A DNA stretch of 64,000 nucleotides from Epiperipatus broadwayi (lineage: Eukaryota; Onychophora; Udeonychophora; Euonychophora; Peripatidae): contig JAQFVV010012416.1 of the NCBI GenBank assembly GCA_028023455.1, positions 1,171,767 to 1,235,766 on the forward strand. The letters run 5' to 3'. Of the stretch, positions 22,331 through 33,379 are shown piece by piece. The position numbers and the translations under genes were made by a program. The notes beneath the pieces were generated by a model that saw only the letters and a program-made list of their open reading frames with translations, had not been told where the DNA came from and did no database searches. The stretch's first letter is position 1, and each line of letters begins with the position of its first letter.

Positions 22331-22668
22331 AATTATATTGATCGTAATAAAGATGTTAAATATAAGAAAACTGTGTGATGCTTTGTTTGATATAATTCTG
22401 TAACTCAATCTTTAAAATAATAACAAAATCACTAAACTTATGTGCAAACAATCAATGCCAACTAAGATTATATGCCACCTTTAGGCAAATATTACTTTGC
22501 CACCCTCAATCAAAATGAAGTAATCTTTAAAAAATACTTTCACATATTGGCACAAAATATTGAAATACTGAAAACAATTATATAAGGCAGGGGTGGAAGG
22601 ATTTTTTTTGTAGGGCAAGGGCTACTTGCAATTTTTTCCAAGTGTCACAATCTACTACCTATATATTA

Positions 22669-23032
22669 TGATGTAATAATAACACAGGCTAAACTCTCCA
22701 CACAGTAACACCACTCAGTGTAACCCGGAGTAAACAATGAATGCAAGAAAGTTTGTGCATAAAATCCCTATCTAGTGCCTACTCATCCAATATCCCCAGA
22801 CTAGTTTCTAGCTTGTGGTCATCGACAAGAAGCCACTGATGAAAGCCACAAGCTAGAAACTAGTCTGGGAATATTGGATGAGTAGGCACTAGATAGGGAT
22901 TTTATGCACAAACCTTCTTGCATTCATTGATTACTCTGGCTTACACTGAGTGGTGCTACTGTATGGAGACCTTGGCCTCAGTGTAAACAGCTTGTAAGCA
23001 TAAAGAATGGTAGTTATGTGATGTAATAATAA
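22669..23032. mobile_element. Family A palindromic element with 14-bp TSD
   Basis: TGATGTAATAATAA occurs at 22669-22682 and 23019-23032. Between them two arms of about 120 bp mirror each other (GTGCATAAAATCCCTATCTAGT and CATCCAATAT.CCCAGACTAG on the left, their complements on the right), meeting at about 22828. The right-hand tail ends TTATGTGATG. The element end ATGTGATG and the target GATGTAAT share GATG, so part of the apparent duplication may be microhomology used in integration. One hammerhead with a complete core lies in the right arm. Confidence 0.8.
22832..22870 (+). ncRNA. Family A hammerhead ribozyme core
   Basis: CUGAUGA (22836-22842), stem II AAGC-CACAA-GCUA with an A-A closing mismatch, GAA (22856-22858), ACUAGU (stem III), C22865 at the cleavage position (GUC), then UGGGA. 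The 5' strand of stem I is replaced by fold-back junction sequence (GCCA instead of UCCUCA), leaving 3 bp. Relative to GGC/GCC in other copies, stem II shows G to A with C to U on the opposite strand, a paired change. Confidence 0.65.
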
Positions 23033-23034
23033 TA

Positions 23035-24360
23035 AATAAATAATATCAACTATTACAAATAATATTAATTTACTATCAAAAAATTTTTATATAGCAAATA
23101 TCAATATAATATATAAATTCCAAATAGAAGCATGAAAATTTATATAAAGTTGTCAAAGATTTGGACTGCATGCTATCTATTAATCTTAAATATCTGGATA
23201 TGTTATTACTAATCACTATTACCCAGGATTCTAGTTCGTCTTCTGTAAGACAGAAATGGATATGACATTTCTCCAGGAAAACTTTTATACATCTTTAATT
23301 GTGGAAAAAATTTCATTTTTGTTCTTGAATGAATCAAGCAATCAATTGCTGGCTTCTAGATTAGTTTCTTTTATTCCATCTGTGAAAGATTTTATTATAT
23401 TTTGTTAACGCCAAATAATACAGCTCCTGAAAAATTAGACTTAGTAATGGGTTTGACAAAATATTGTTAGGCTGGTTAATTATAACTTAAAAGATTTTCA
23501 CTTTTGCTTGCAGAATTTGCTTTTCAATGTATAATCTTTATCAAAACTTACCTGCATAGTTTTAAAATGTCTTTCGATTATTTTTTCTTGTGTTGCACAT
23601 TTGCATGAGATATCTAGCACACACATTTTGCATTTGCCATTGTGAAAAAAAACTGTTCGTCCACTCTATATAAAAATTGCATATCTTTCTTTTCTCTGAG
23701 CTTGTGTCAGACATTATACACTTTTTTATAAATATGATAAAATATTACTTTTTTAATAATAAACTTACATCTGTGTCTTTGGCACAACAAAATCACAGTT
23801 ATTAGCTTCGTGGCTGAATGTTATTCAGTCCTGCCCTCTGCACCTTTGGGTTGTACATTGAACATACATATCATTGTGTATTTCAAATGAAAATAGTATC
23901 ATATAAAACAGGGAGCAGCAACCTACAGCTCTTTGATCCCAATCTTATAACTGGTTTTGATCCCTATCTCGTGACTTTTTTTATCATGATAAACATAATG
24001 CAATTTTTTTATTTCCACTCATAAATTGTAAATAAATATTCGAATGACTCTCGAAGAGGAAAAATGTGCATTACAACATTGTTCCTTAAATTCAGCCTTA
24101 TTACAGAGTAGTAATTATTGTATAAGATGAATATTTAAATATTAGAAATTTGTAAATAAATCAAGCTGTCAAAGCAAGTTTTTATTTATTTATTTTTAAA
24201 AGAATTTTTATTTTCAATAAGATGTATACAGCTTCTGTTATGTTCGATTTTACTAAAATAAATGTTGAAATATATCCACAGCCACTCAAAAATTTGTATT
24301 TTTTAGAAACATCTTTTTCACCTCTCTCCTTGCAGCTCCTGGAGGATTAGATGGAGATTT
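23035..24360. other. AT-rich DNA, nothing recognised
   Basis: The only open frame (68 residues, 23818-24024) has no recognisable motif. TTTATTTATTTATTTTT near 24180 is simple sequence. Confidence 0.4.
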
Positions 24361-24364
24361 AAAC

Positions 24365-24822
24365 AAAGTGGTTCTTTAAACAAAGGCAAAACTCTCCATA
24401 CAGTAGTGCCACCCTGTGCCAAACAGAGTAATCAATGGATGCCAGAAGGCTTGTGCATAAAAACTCTATCTAGTGTCTACTCATCCAATATACCCAGACT
24501 AGTTTCTGGCTTGTGGCCATCATCAGTGAGGAGCCTTGGATCTGAGAGCACTGCACCTAGATCTTAGGATCTAATGCAACCCTCCAGCAGCCACCTTTTA
24601 ACTCTACTTTACTACAAAACTATGAGAATGAAATTGAAAACATTGTTAATATCTTCAATCTAAGCTCAATAGCTTATATAGTCATATGCACAAGCCTTCT
24701 GGCATCCATTGATTACTCTGTTTGGCACAGGGTGGCACTACTGTATGGAGAGTTTTGCCTTTGTTTACAACAATTATGTGCTAGTATAGAGAAGGTGATC
24801 ATGTGATGTAAAGTGGTTCTTT
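24365..24822. mobile_element. Family A element with 13-bp TSD
   Basis: AAAGTGGTTCTTT at 24365-24377 and 24810-24822 flanks a full-length-like unit of about 430 bp in minus orientation. About 80 bp of its outer end (GGCAAAACTCTCCATACAGT to CTTGTGCAT) is repeated inverted near the other end (24688-24770), followed by a tail ending GATCATGTGATG. The central part keeps the family order: hammerhead, GATCTGAGAGCACTGC, CAACCCTCCAGCAGCCACC, TTCAATCTAAGCTCAATAGC. It carries no ORF. Confidence 0.8.
24491..24534 (-). ncRNA. Family A hammerhead ribozyme, core intact
   Basis: Minus strand: UCCUCA, CUGAUGA (complement at 24520-24526), stem II UGGC-CACAA-GCCA (4 bp, here with a U-A closing pair), GAA, self-complementary ACUAGU, C (complement at 24497) as cleavage base, UGGGUA. 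Stem I pairs through UGGG with CUCA plus a mismatch at U. All invariant bases are present. Confidence 0.75.
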
Positions 24823-24829
24823 GTGTGTT

Positions 24830-26560
24830 GAAAAGTTAGTTGACTCCTCATCATCTAGCTTGACCAACTACATGGCTCTTTCCATTATGAAAACCCAATT
24901 CTCAGTTGTAATAGCTATATAACTACTTAATGTACAATATTGTGTCAGTTATTAATATTTTTTCTTAATTCAGGTTGTCACTCCAAACTTTTCTGGCATT
25001 CTACTAGTGTAACATGATCAACATCTTGCTCGCTTCTGATGTAAAGGCATAATTTGATACATTTAAACTAAAAAGTTATAATATTTAAAATGAATAATAA
25101 ATTATATTGATGAATGAGCGCAGTTGCACATGGCTTTTTTACCCTTCCAACCTTGCAGAGCATTACAAACTCATATATTTGAAATAGTACATTTATATAT
25201 ATAGCATATTATGCCAACATATACATTTACAATTATTACTTAAACAGTATGTACATGAGTCATATAGACTAGTTTGATTAATATGCCAATATAGTATTTT
25301 CTTAATGGAAAATAAAATATGTAAAAAAAAAAGTTATTCATTCTATTATATAAATGAACATTTAACCAATCAATTTTCTTTCAATTGTTATCTGCCAACA
25401 ATTATATTGAAATGTGCCAAAGATAGATATGATTAGATCATCACATTACCCAATTTCATCTTATATGTTGTGTAGCTTTGCTTTTCAATTGTTTAAAAGA
25501 AGAAATATAAACATACTAAATACATATTTATTTGCTATCCAATGTCTAACAAGCATAATGTTTCTATGGAACTGAAGTTAGTATAAATTTAATTTTTAAT
25601 TTTTATAATCCTTATGAACCAACCATCTCTGCCTGAACTGTCTAAAGTTTTATTCCACCTTTATTGTTAAAAGGACATTGCCTTGACAACAGATTGAAAT
25701 TGTTATTGATATTGGGATTGTCTAAGTGTTGACTGATTTTTAATGATATATATATTAAAATATGTATATTATAATTTTTTTATTGCTTATTATAATTATT
25801 TTACTATATTTAAAAAATTGATAATAATAATAATAATTATATAATGTTTATTTTAATTTCTTTTTTTTCATCACAATGATCATTTTATTTATTAATTTGA
25901 TTCTATAAATTAACATGTTTGAGGAAAGTCAGCAACTTTATTGTAAATTTTCAGATATTTGGGTTTTTACAATGCACTGCTATTAGTTCATCATTTTTTC
26001 ATTATTTTGCCATTATCTATAATTTTTAATTTACTGGTAAGCATTTTTTTTACATAGAAGTGCATCTAAAATTATTGGTTTAAAAAAAGTCCGAAGATGT
26101 CAGTAGCATATAGAAATCAACAGCATTACTGATTGGTAGATTATTTGCCCCAGGCAATGCAAAATATGCATTATTGTTTTAGTGCTTCTGAAAAAAAAAT
26201 TATAATTTTCAGTAATTTATTTACATATGTAAGCTTATTTATGCAACATATATTGTAAAATATTTATTAGAAATAAAAAAAATACATAATTACAATTAGA
26301 TTTTATTTGAAAATGTTTGTTTTTAAGAAGTCATTAAAGTGTAATTACAATAAAGTAGAAGCTGTTTTTACTGCTAAAGAAGAAATTCTTTATAAACGCC
26401 AATGAAGAAATTCTTTCATAAAGGCCAATGAAGAAATTTTTGTGAAATTTTAATAATAAGTTTAATTTTTAGATATATTTTCATTCTTTTATGATATTTC
26501 CACTAAAATTTGTTTCCATTTTAAAAATGGAATTCAAATAAAAAATATTTTATTCAATAA
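24830..26560. other. AT-rich DNA, nothing recognised
   Basis: A short local repeat GAAGAAATTCTTTATAAACGCC / GAAGAAATTCTTTCATAAAGGCC is seen near 26379-26430. Otherwise no gene or element could be supported. Confidence 0.4.
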
Positions 26561-26687
26561 TTTCATATGAATAGATAATCAGAGCAAAACTCTCCATACA
26601 GTATTGCCACCTGTGCTAAACAGAGTAATCAATGGGTGCCAGAAGGCTTGTGCATAAAATCCCTATCTAATGCCTAATCATCCAATA

Positions 26688-26731
26688 TCCCCAGACTAGT
26701 TTCTGACTTGTGGCCTTCGTCAGTGAGGAGC
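26688..26731 (-). ncRNA. Family A hammerhead ribozyme, core intact (left arm)
   Basis: Minus strand: UCCUCA, CUGACGA (complement at 26717-26723; position 7 may be any base), stem II AGGC-CACAA-GUCA with one G-U pair, GAA, ACUAGU, C (complement at 26694) and UGGGGA. Stem I UCCUCA/UGGGGA gives six pairs including one G-U. A 3-nt half-stem III cannot close a hairpin on itself, so cleavage would need two ribozymes sharing ACUAGU. Confidence 0.8.
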
Positions 26732-27424
26732 TTTGGATCTGAGAGCACTGCATCTAGATCTTAGGATCTAATGCAACCCTCTAGCAACCACCTTTTATCT
26801 CTACTTAACTACAAAACTATGAGAATGAGATTGAAAACACAAAAAATATTTTCAATCTATGCTCAATAGCTTATATAGTCATATGGGTCTGAACTCAGTT
26901 CAGCACCCATACATTTTGGTGTCTTTGTCTCTTTTACAACCATAGCCACCACTATCCTATTAGGCAGGATTGGTGTTAAACCATTAAGCATCATATGATC
27001 ACATTTCCTATACTAGCACTTAATTGTTGATAAACAGAGCAAAACTCTCCATACAGTATTGCCACCTGTGCTAAACAGAGTAATCAGGTGGCAATACTGT
27101 ATGGAGAGTTTTGCTCTGTTTATCAACAATTAATGTGCTAATATAAGAAATGTGATCATGTGATGCTTAATGGTTTAACACCAATCCTGCCTAATAGGAT
27201 AGTGATGGCTATGGTTGTAAAAGAGCCAAAGACACCAAAATGTATGGGTGCTGAACTGAGTTCAGACCCATATGACTATATAAGCTATTGAGCTTAGATT
27301 GAAAATATTTTTTTGTGTTTTCCAATTTCATTCTCATAGTTTTGTAGTTAAGTAGAGATAAAAGGTGGTTGCTAGAGGGTTGCATTAGATCCTAAGATCT
27401 AGATGCAGTGCTCTCAGATCCAAA

Positions 27425-27468
27425 GCTCCTCACTGACGAAGGCCACAAGCCAGAAACTAGTCTGGGGA
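27425..27468 (+). ncRNA. Family A hammerhead ribozyme, core intact (right arm)
   Basis: UCCUCA (27427-27432), CUGACGA (27433-27439), stem II AGGC-CACAA-GCCA (27440-27452, three Watson-Crick pairs plus an A-A closing mismatch), GAA (27453-27455), ACUAGU (27456-27461), C27462 (GUC cleavage triplet) and UGGGGA (27463-27468). Cleavage is predicted between 27462 and 27463. Together with 37549-37592 it is the cleanest family A example in the window. Confidence 0.8.
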
Positions 27469-28104
27469 TATTGGATGAGTAGGCATTAGATAGGGATTTT
27501 ATGCACAAGCCTTCTGGCATCCATTGATTACTCTGTTTAGCACAGGTGGCAATACTGTATGGAGAGTTTTGCTCTGTTTATCAACAATTAATGTGCTAGT
27601 ATAGGAAATGTGATCATGTGATGAATAGATAATATTACGATCCAATATGAAAAGATCAAATATGACCAAAATTGTTATTAGGGTCTTTCAGATAAGTGTG
27701 GGAAAAGTTGGACTTTTAAATTATTTAAGGAAGAGTAGAATAAAAAATTCTGATAACTTAAATGTTAGTTTTTTCAATTAGAATGATTACTTTTAAAAAT
27801 AAAATTATTTTTCATATTGTTTAATATTAAAAATTATTAATGAACAAAGTTTTTTTTCCATAGATCAAAAATTGTTAAGTACGTAAAACTCCATTAATTC
27901 AAAATTCCTGGATCCCAAGGTTTTTTTTAAAACTTGTTTGTTTTCATATTTCAAGAATGGATCTTTTATCTTTTCATTTTAAATCCAAATTCTGGTAATA
28001 TAGAAAAAAAATAAACAGGTCATTGAAATTAAGTTTATTAATTTATAGGTACTTATTAAATGGTTTTTTAATTTAATTTTGTTTATAAATGTGTGTACAA
28101 AACA

Positions 28105-29500
28105 CAAAACTTGTGAATTTTCTAGGAAATCAAGATGGCAGCTCATATTTTTGATAAATGTAGTTTTGAGGGCTCACATAATGTTTACATCATATTCTAT
28201 TTAATATTTGTATTACTTTGTTAAATTAAAAAGTAATAATAAATTGATTGTTAAACAAGCAAAAAAAATTCTGATAAATTTCATTAAGAATCTTTATTTC
28301 AATTTTTTTTAATTGATTTTTCTGTTAACTCAGCATTATCGTATTTGACATTTCCGTGGCATGATGGCACTGTGATCAATACTTTTCTAGTTGCTTTAAA
28401 GTGTTCAATATATATTAAATTATGGTGTGTGACAGACTGCAGCGATTCTTTCTATGAAATTTCCATTTTTAATATATTAATTTTAAAAAAATTCCAAAAG
28501 ATGTCAGCAGTTTACAAAACTTTATGAATGTTGTGTGTGATTGACAGCACATTCTATTGTTTTTACAAAGCTATGAAGGAGGTGGCAATTTGAGATTGGC
28601 TGATGTTTTAGATTCTTTTCCTCTGTGGCTAAATGCCACAAAAAATGTGATTTTCAGTAATTGTTAATAATTATGATGGAATATTTTTGTAAAAGACTTT
28701 ATTAAACCACTAGGGGGAGTTGTCTTTGAAAACATTTTATTTTTAAAAAGACATCTTAGAAAGTACAGAACATTTGTTACAAGAACTGGAAATTGGTGCA
28801 GAAACAGTCATTATAGGCTTTAAAAAAATCATTTTTGTAAAAACTGTAAGTGAAATATTTTAATAACAATTAATAATTTTTTAACTTTTAGAATTTTTTT
28901 GTTTCTTTGATGATAAACTAATCTGAAATATATCATTTTTTAATAACATAAAATTCTAATATCTAATACTTCATTCTTCTAACCTTTTGAATAGATACCG
29001 TGAAATCAATAATGATGTTTTCTTTTGTTATCAGTAACATTTTGAGTTAGATACTTATTTTCACAATTTTAAAATATTAATTTAAAATATATTTTTATTT
29101 TAATTATTAAAAGACTTAAATATTTAGAATGTAGTATATAAGTTAATTTTGTAATATACTTAAAAAATATTTAATTGCACAAAAAAAAAAAATCAAACAT
29201 GGCATCATATTAAAAATATTAGTCATTAGAATTCATTCAAAAATTTGCCAGGTGGGATTGACACTGATGTAGTTAATTAATAAGTTAATACAAACAAGAA
29301 ACAAAAAAAAAAATAAAGTGTAAATATTGTAATTAGTTGTTTACACATGATTTATTTTTTTTAAATAGCAGTAATGATAAAAAAAAAAAATGTAAATATT
29401 AAATACATTTTGTAAACATTCTTGGGCTCCTGAAACTGTATATTTATCAAAGATAGGCAGCCATCTTGGTTTACTAGAAAATCTCAAATAACCAAAATAT
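28105..29500. mobile_element. Inverted-repeat element with YY1-like motif in its ends
   Basis: The left end TTGTGAATTTTCTAGGAAAT then CAAGATGGCAGC (about 28109-28142) is mirrored on the right by GCAGCCATCTTGGTTTACTAG and AAAATCTCAAATA (about 29457-29492). A shorter relative at 30597-31487 has the same ends. The interior has no convincing transposase; the best frame (60 residues, 28345-28527) has no motif. No clean target duplication could be read. It is probably a non-autonomous DNA transposon. The terminal CAAGATGGC is the YY1 recognition consensus. Confidence 0.55.
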
Positions 29501-30120
29501 GTATTTATTATAACAGGTAAAGATCATTTTTTAAACTTTGTTTGAATAATAGAAGTTAATGAAATAATAGAAATTTGGATTAATAATACTCTACTAATAG
29601 GAATTTTGTGAATGCAAACATATATAAAATTGTTTATAAGATAAGTTTTTGCATTCCAGTATATATATAAAATGAAAAAAGAAATTAATGTGATATCAAT
29701 GCAACTTTTATTTACTTGTATGTCTTATGATGTGTGAGCATTTTTTAATAATGTATTGCAATAGTCATTCTCGTTTGTTCTGAAATATTTTCCTGATTTT
29801 GGACGATTGGTGATAAATCTGTATCTGAATGGAAAATATGAAATAAAATTCAACTTATACAAAAAGTTTAAAAAAAGAATTACTTGTGTAAGTGGGGAAT
29901 ATGTATATACTTATTAAAGTCTGGTCAAAAAGATTAATCCTTTGTTTATCAAGTATTTTTGTTTTATTTTCTATTATACTTTGCCTCAGAAGTATATTTA
30001 AATCTATAGAATAGTGCTTTCATTTAAATCATGCATTTCAAAGAAAAGCATTTTTAAGTGCATTTGAAAATAGATATGAGATTACAAAAATTTATTTTTT
30101 ATTATATTTATATGGAAATT
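29500..30120. other. AT-rich DNA, nothing recognised
   Basis: No coding or repeat structure could be supported. Confidence 0.4.
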
Positions 30121-30124
30121 GTAA

Positions 30125-30430
30125 GGGATTTTAACATGGCTTTCTTCAGCTATTTGCTCCATCTCATACAATCGACACACATAACCACACACATGTGAAA
30201 AAGATAAATGATTACCAATATGTGTATTTTGTGCTGGTCCAGTACTTACCAAGTGGTCCATATCATCATCCCCCATATATATATAATCAGCATGAAATAC
30301 ATATATTGGAGATTATTTATTTCTATCATATGTATGTAGTCAGGTGTATTGGTTGTATAAGATAGAGCAGATAGCTGAAATGAGCTTGAAAGTCCATGTT
30401 CAGGTCCCTTATAATTTACATCTAAAATTC
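30125..30430. mobile_element. Family B fold-back with two broken hammerheads
   Basis: The left arm (minus) carries CGACACACATAACCACACACA, GATTACCAATATGTG and a decayed core at 30216-30262 in which CUGAUGA has become CUUGGUAA. The right arm (plus, from about 30286) holds only the 3' half (CAGCAUGAAAUAC..AUAUUGG), then GATTATTTATTTCTATC, GTGTATTGGTTGTATAAGATAG and GTTCAGGTCCC (B-box-like). The mirrored order identifies an inverted dimer. Neither ribozyme can work. Confidence 0.6.
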
Positions 30431-30596
30431 CAATCATATAAATTATACTTGTATTCAATCAAATATATTTATATAAAATTACATCTTTTGAAATTAAAAA
30501 AACATTTTCAAATAAAATAAAAGTTTTGAATATTTACTTTTCTTTTGCTTTTGTAACGTAAAAAAATGCAGAATAAATAATTAGATAGTTGTGAGT

Positions 30597-31487
30597 TTTC
30601 TAGTTAAACCAAGATGGCAGCCCATATTTTTGATAACTTTACAGTTTTACGAAACCACAGGAAATGTTTACAAAAAAATGGCTGCCATGAAATGTTGTAT
30701 TCAGTATTTACATTTCATTTTTTATTATTACTGTTATTTTTTAAAAAAGAAATTGTGGAAAAAATTAATTACAATATTTACACTGTGGGGGAGGATTGTT
30801 TATATTAATTTATTAACAGAAAAATGAATTTAAAAAAGTATAAATACAATATTTACACTTTATTTATATTGGTGTCATGCAAAATCACCATTGCAGGGGT
30901 GTTTAAATGTAAAGTTTCATATTGTACACTTTTCTCAGGGCAGGACCTACTACCTTTGAAAATACTCCACTGCATTATGTTCTGTGACAAGAAAGTTCCA
31001 AATTTGATCACTGATCTAAATGCTTAGGATTGCAATGGTTTATACAAAACATCATTATAATAATTTACTGTTGACCTAATATCACCCTTGTTTTCAAATT
31101 GGCTTGAGTTCAAAATCTCAAGTGTTTGAAAATTTTTAAGTCATAAGTTTATTTTGTACAATAAAAGGTGATAGGCATCCTCTTATAAAGGTCAATTAGC
31201 CAGAAACTAGTCAGAAGAGTTTGATTATTGTCTAGGGTTCACTAACAACTAATTTGCTCTACAAATACTGCCATTAAACTTTTATTTTTTAATGTTTGTA
31301 TGCTTTTTTAAAAAGATAGGAAATGATAAGATATTAGAAAGCAAAAAAAAAAAACTCAAGTACATAAAATGTGATAAAAACCCACAGCATATTTCTTTAA
31401 TCAGCTTAGATAAGAGTTTATATATTGAAGATCATTGCTTGTATATAATGGGCTGCCATCTTGTTTACAGGAAAACTCACAAGTACC
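30597..31487. mobile_element. Second inverted-repeat element with YY1-like ends
   Basis: Left: GTGAGTTTTCTAGTTAAACC then AAGATGGCAGCCCAT (30591-30627). Right, inverted: ATGGGCTGCCATCTTGTTTAC and AGGAAAACTCACAAG (about 31447-31484). About 890 bp long, it shares ends with the element at 28105 but has a different or deleted interior. ACTTGTGAGTTTTCC is the inferred outermost sequence. Open frames inside (up to 78 residues) overlap each other in different frames and look fortuitous. Confidence 0.55.
31195..31240 (+). repeat. Family A ribozyme 3'-half fragment
   Basis: TTAGCCAGAAACTAGTCAGA followed by a TTTGATTATTGTCTAGGG stretch matches the GCCA-GAAA-CUAGUC part of family A. The CUGAUGA half is missing. 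It lies inside the element at 30597-31487. Confidence 0.4.
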
Positions 31488-31703
31488 AATAATTATTATG
31501 TTATATCTGCAATAAATTATTAATAAATACTAACTATAATTGAAATTTTAATCGTATTTTCTTATTTTTATAAAATTGTTTAAAAAAATGAAATTGAAGC
31601 TGTTATGTGTATTTAAAAAAATGATTTTTCAGCAAAATTATATTTTTGATAACTATACTTGACAATTTTTTGTATGTGATTTCATTTTTTTGATAAAAAT
31701 GTA

Positions 31704-31785
31704 ATGGTTAGCATAGCTGCCATCCAAGCAGCTGGGCTGGGTTAACTTCCCGATCAACGCATTTGACATATGAAAAAAAAAATGT
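31704..31785 (+). mobile_element. tRNA-Gly-derived SINE, 5'-truncated
   Basis: GGTTAGCATAGCTGCC, ATCCAAGCAGCT and GGGTTAACTTCCCGATCAACGC follow the sequence of tRNA-Gly(TCC) from the D-arm onward, then TTTGACATATG and an A run. The anticodon region reads ATCC where tRNA-Gly(TCC) has TTCC. The same 3' part is present in the copy at 42469. Confidence 0.7.
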
Positions 31786-32393
31786 TAAATTTTTTTTACA
31801 GTGAATTTATAAAATACAAATCAATTGACTGGTTTAACAGACTGCCTGTGAGTGGTTACCTTCAGAAGGCATTTGTAATTACTTACCTTTTAATGTGGAA
31901 TACAAGATAAAAAGAATTAAGTTTTTGGTAGTGTTAATAAAAACACCACATTGAAATTTTTTTAAAAAAAAAAACAATATATCTCTCTGTTTGGAAAGAT
32001 CTAACAGAGCCGCTTATTATTTTCGGAAAATTTTTAGTTTGTGATTTTCAAAGCCGTTTCTGCTAACAATTCTAAAACTCTGCCAATAAGTTTTATCTAA
32101 TTCATTAACTCTTATTTCAAATCTTTCATAACAATTTTCTGATCTACAAGAATGGATTCAATCAACATTTTATCCAGATCTTTAACAAAGTTTTTAAAGA
32201 AATGTGCGAAGGAGGTTGAGTATACTTCTACGATCAATAATTAAATAATCATGATAATTTTTTTCCTGAACTAAGTCGTTTTATCCAGTAGACTAAATAA
32301 ACAGCAAAACCTGTAACGATGAAAAACAAAGACTTTAAGTAAATGAAATTTAATCAGGTGTATTATATAGTCATAAATAAATGATTTAATATA

Positions 32394-33372
32394 CACCTGG
32401 GTCTCATTTTATGCGGTAGATAGGTTCCACAGAAAATCCGCATTAAAAAAAATCGCACAAAAATAGATTTAAGTTACCTTGGAAAATGGGGGATAGGTTC
32501 TGTATTTTTCAGAATTCGCATAAAAGCAAAGCAACAAGGAAAAATTATTTTAAAATTCGCATTAAAAAAATAAGCAAATAAAGTATGACTAATAAAAAAT
32601 TTCAAATATTTGAAAAAAATTAATACAAGACAAACTTTTTTTACTTTTTTTATTAACTACAGTATTTAATTTTACATTTTTCATACATATTTTAATCATT
32701 ACTGCTAGCGTTCATTTGTAAACTGGTAAGAAATCAGATTCGATGTGATGTGATGTATTGTGGCTTCTCCTTAAACGAAGTCAAGAATCTCTCAGCAATT
32801 ATGCCCAGAAAAACCTGTTAGCCACTTTATTTTTATTCGTGATGTGATGTACAACTAGTGCCACTTTTAGTTTTGTGCTGTGTTAATGGTTTTCTGTTTC
32901 TATATTAAAAAAATGAGATCGTAATCAAAACAAAAAGATTATACATTATCATTAGAAAGATTATTTTCAGTTTATAAAATCTTCATTTTTTATTTTAAAA
33001 ATCTAAAAGATTATTTATTTCTGTTATATATAACAAAATACAGTTTAAAAGTTTAAATTTTTTGAATATTTATTGCGATATTTTTATATGTAAGTATAAA
33101 TCTATTATTATTATTTACTCATTAGTATAAATAGGTTATTTACATAGAAGCTAAAATTCTAAATACAGCTTCAGGCCATATTCACATTAGCTGCTAATAT
33201 AATGTTATATTTTTGAAAAAAAAAAGTATTTCAAGTCAAAATAAGTTATTAATAATTTAAATTTTTTGATATCTAATAAATATAGTGAAATATGAAAGAT
33301 ATTAAGAAGAAACATGAATCGCATAACTTCAAAATCGCATTAAAATAATTTGCATAAAACGAGACCCAGGTG
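32394..33372. mobile_element. TA-flanked MITE (copy 1), interrupted by a LINE fragment
   Basis: Terminal inverted repeats CACCTGGGTCTCATTTTATG (32394 on) and, on the other strand from 33372, CACCTGGGTCTCGTTTTATG lie between TA dinucleotides (32392-32393, 33373-33374). TA duplication and TIR style fit the Tc1/mariner-pogo superfamily. Internal blocks GATAGGTTCCACAGAAAA and AAAATGGGGGATAGGTTC recur in the copy at 50096-50978, with which it aligns over its whole length except for a 97-bp insertion at 32742-32838. No transposase is encoded. Confidence 0.8.
32742..32838 (-). mobile_element. LINE-2 3'-end fragment inserted in the MITE
   Basis: The top strand has GATGTGATGTGATGTATTG, GGCTTCTCCTTAAACGAAG, CTCAGCAATTATGCCCAG and AACCTGTTAGCCACTTTATT, identical in order to the 3' UTR of the LINE-2 copies at 57550 and 58438. 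The uninterrupted MITE copy shows the empty site as CAGATTC followed by ATGATGTGATGTAC (50436-50455). ATTC appears on both sides of the insertion, and the target itself contains GATGTGATGT, the same word as the LINE tail. Confidence 0.8.
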
Positions 33373-33379
33373 TATATTT

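Larger units (their letters stand above)
26567..27633. mobile_element. Family A head-to-head dimer (1.05-kb fold-back) with 13-bp TSD
   Basis: ATGAATAGATAAT at 26567-26579 and 27621-27633 bounds a large palindrome. The left arm (26580-27087) is a minus-oriented unit, the right arm (27088-27620) a plus-oriented unit. Each arm is terminally redundant: TTTATCAACAATTAATGTGC through ATGTGATCATGTGATG appears at about 27119 and again at about 27577, 459 bp apart, and GATAAACAGAGCAAAACTC recurs in the left arm. The arms differ at few positions. Both hammerheads (26688-26731 minus, 27425-27468 plus) keep complete cores. No protein is encoded. The structure matches integration of an inverted dimer of a circular or multimeric RNA. 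Confidence 0.85.
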
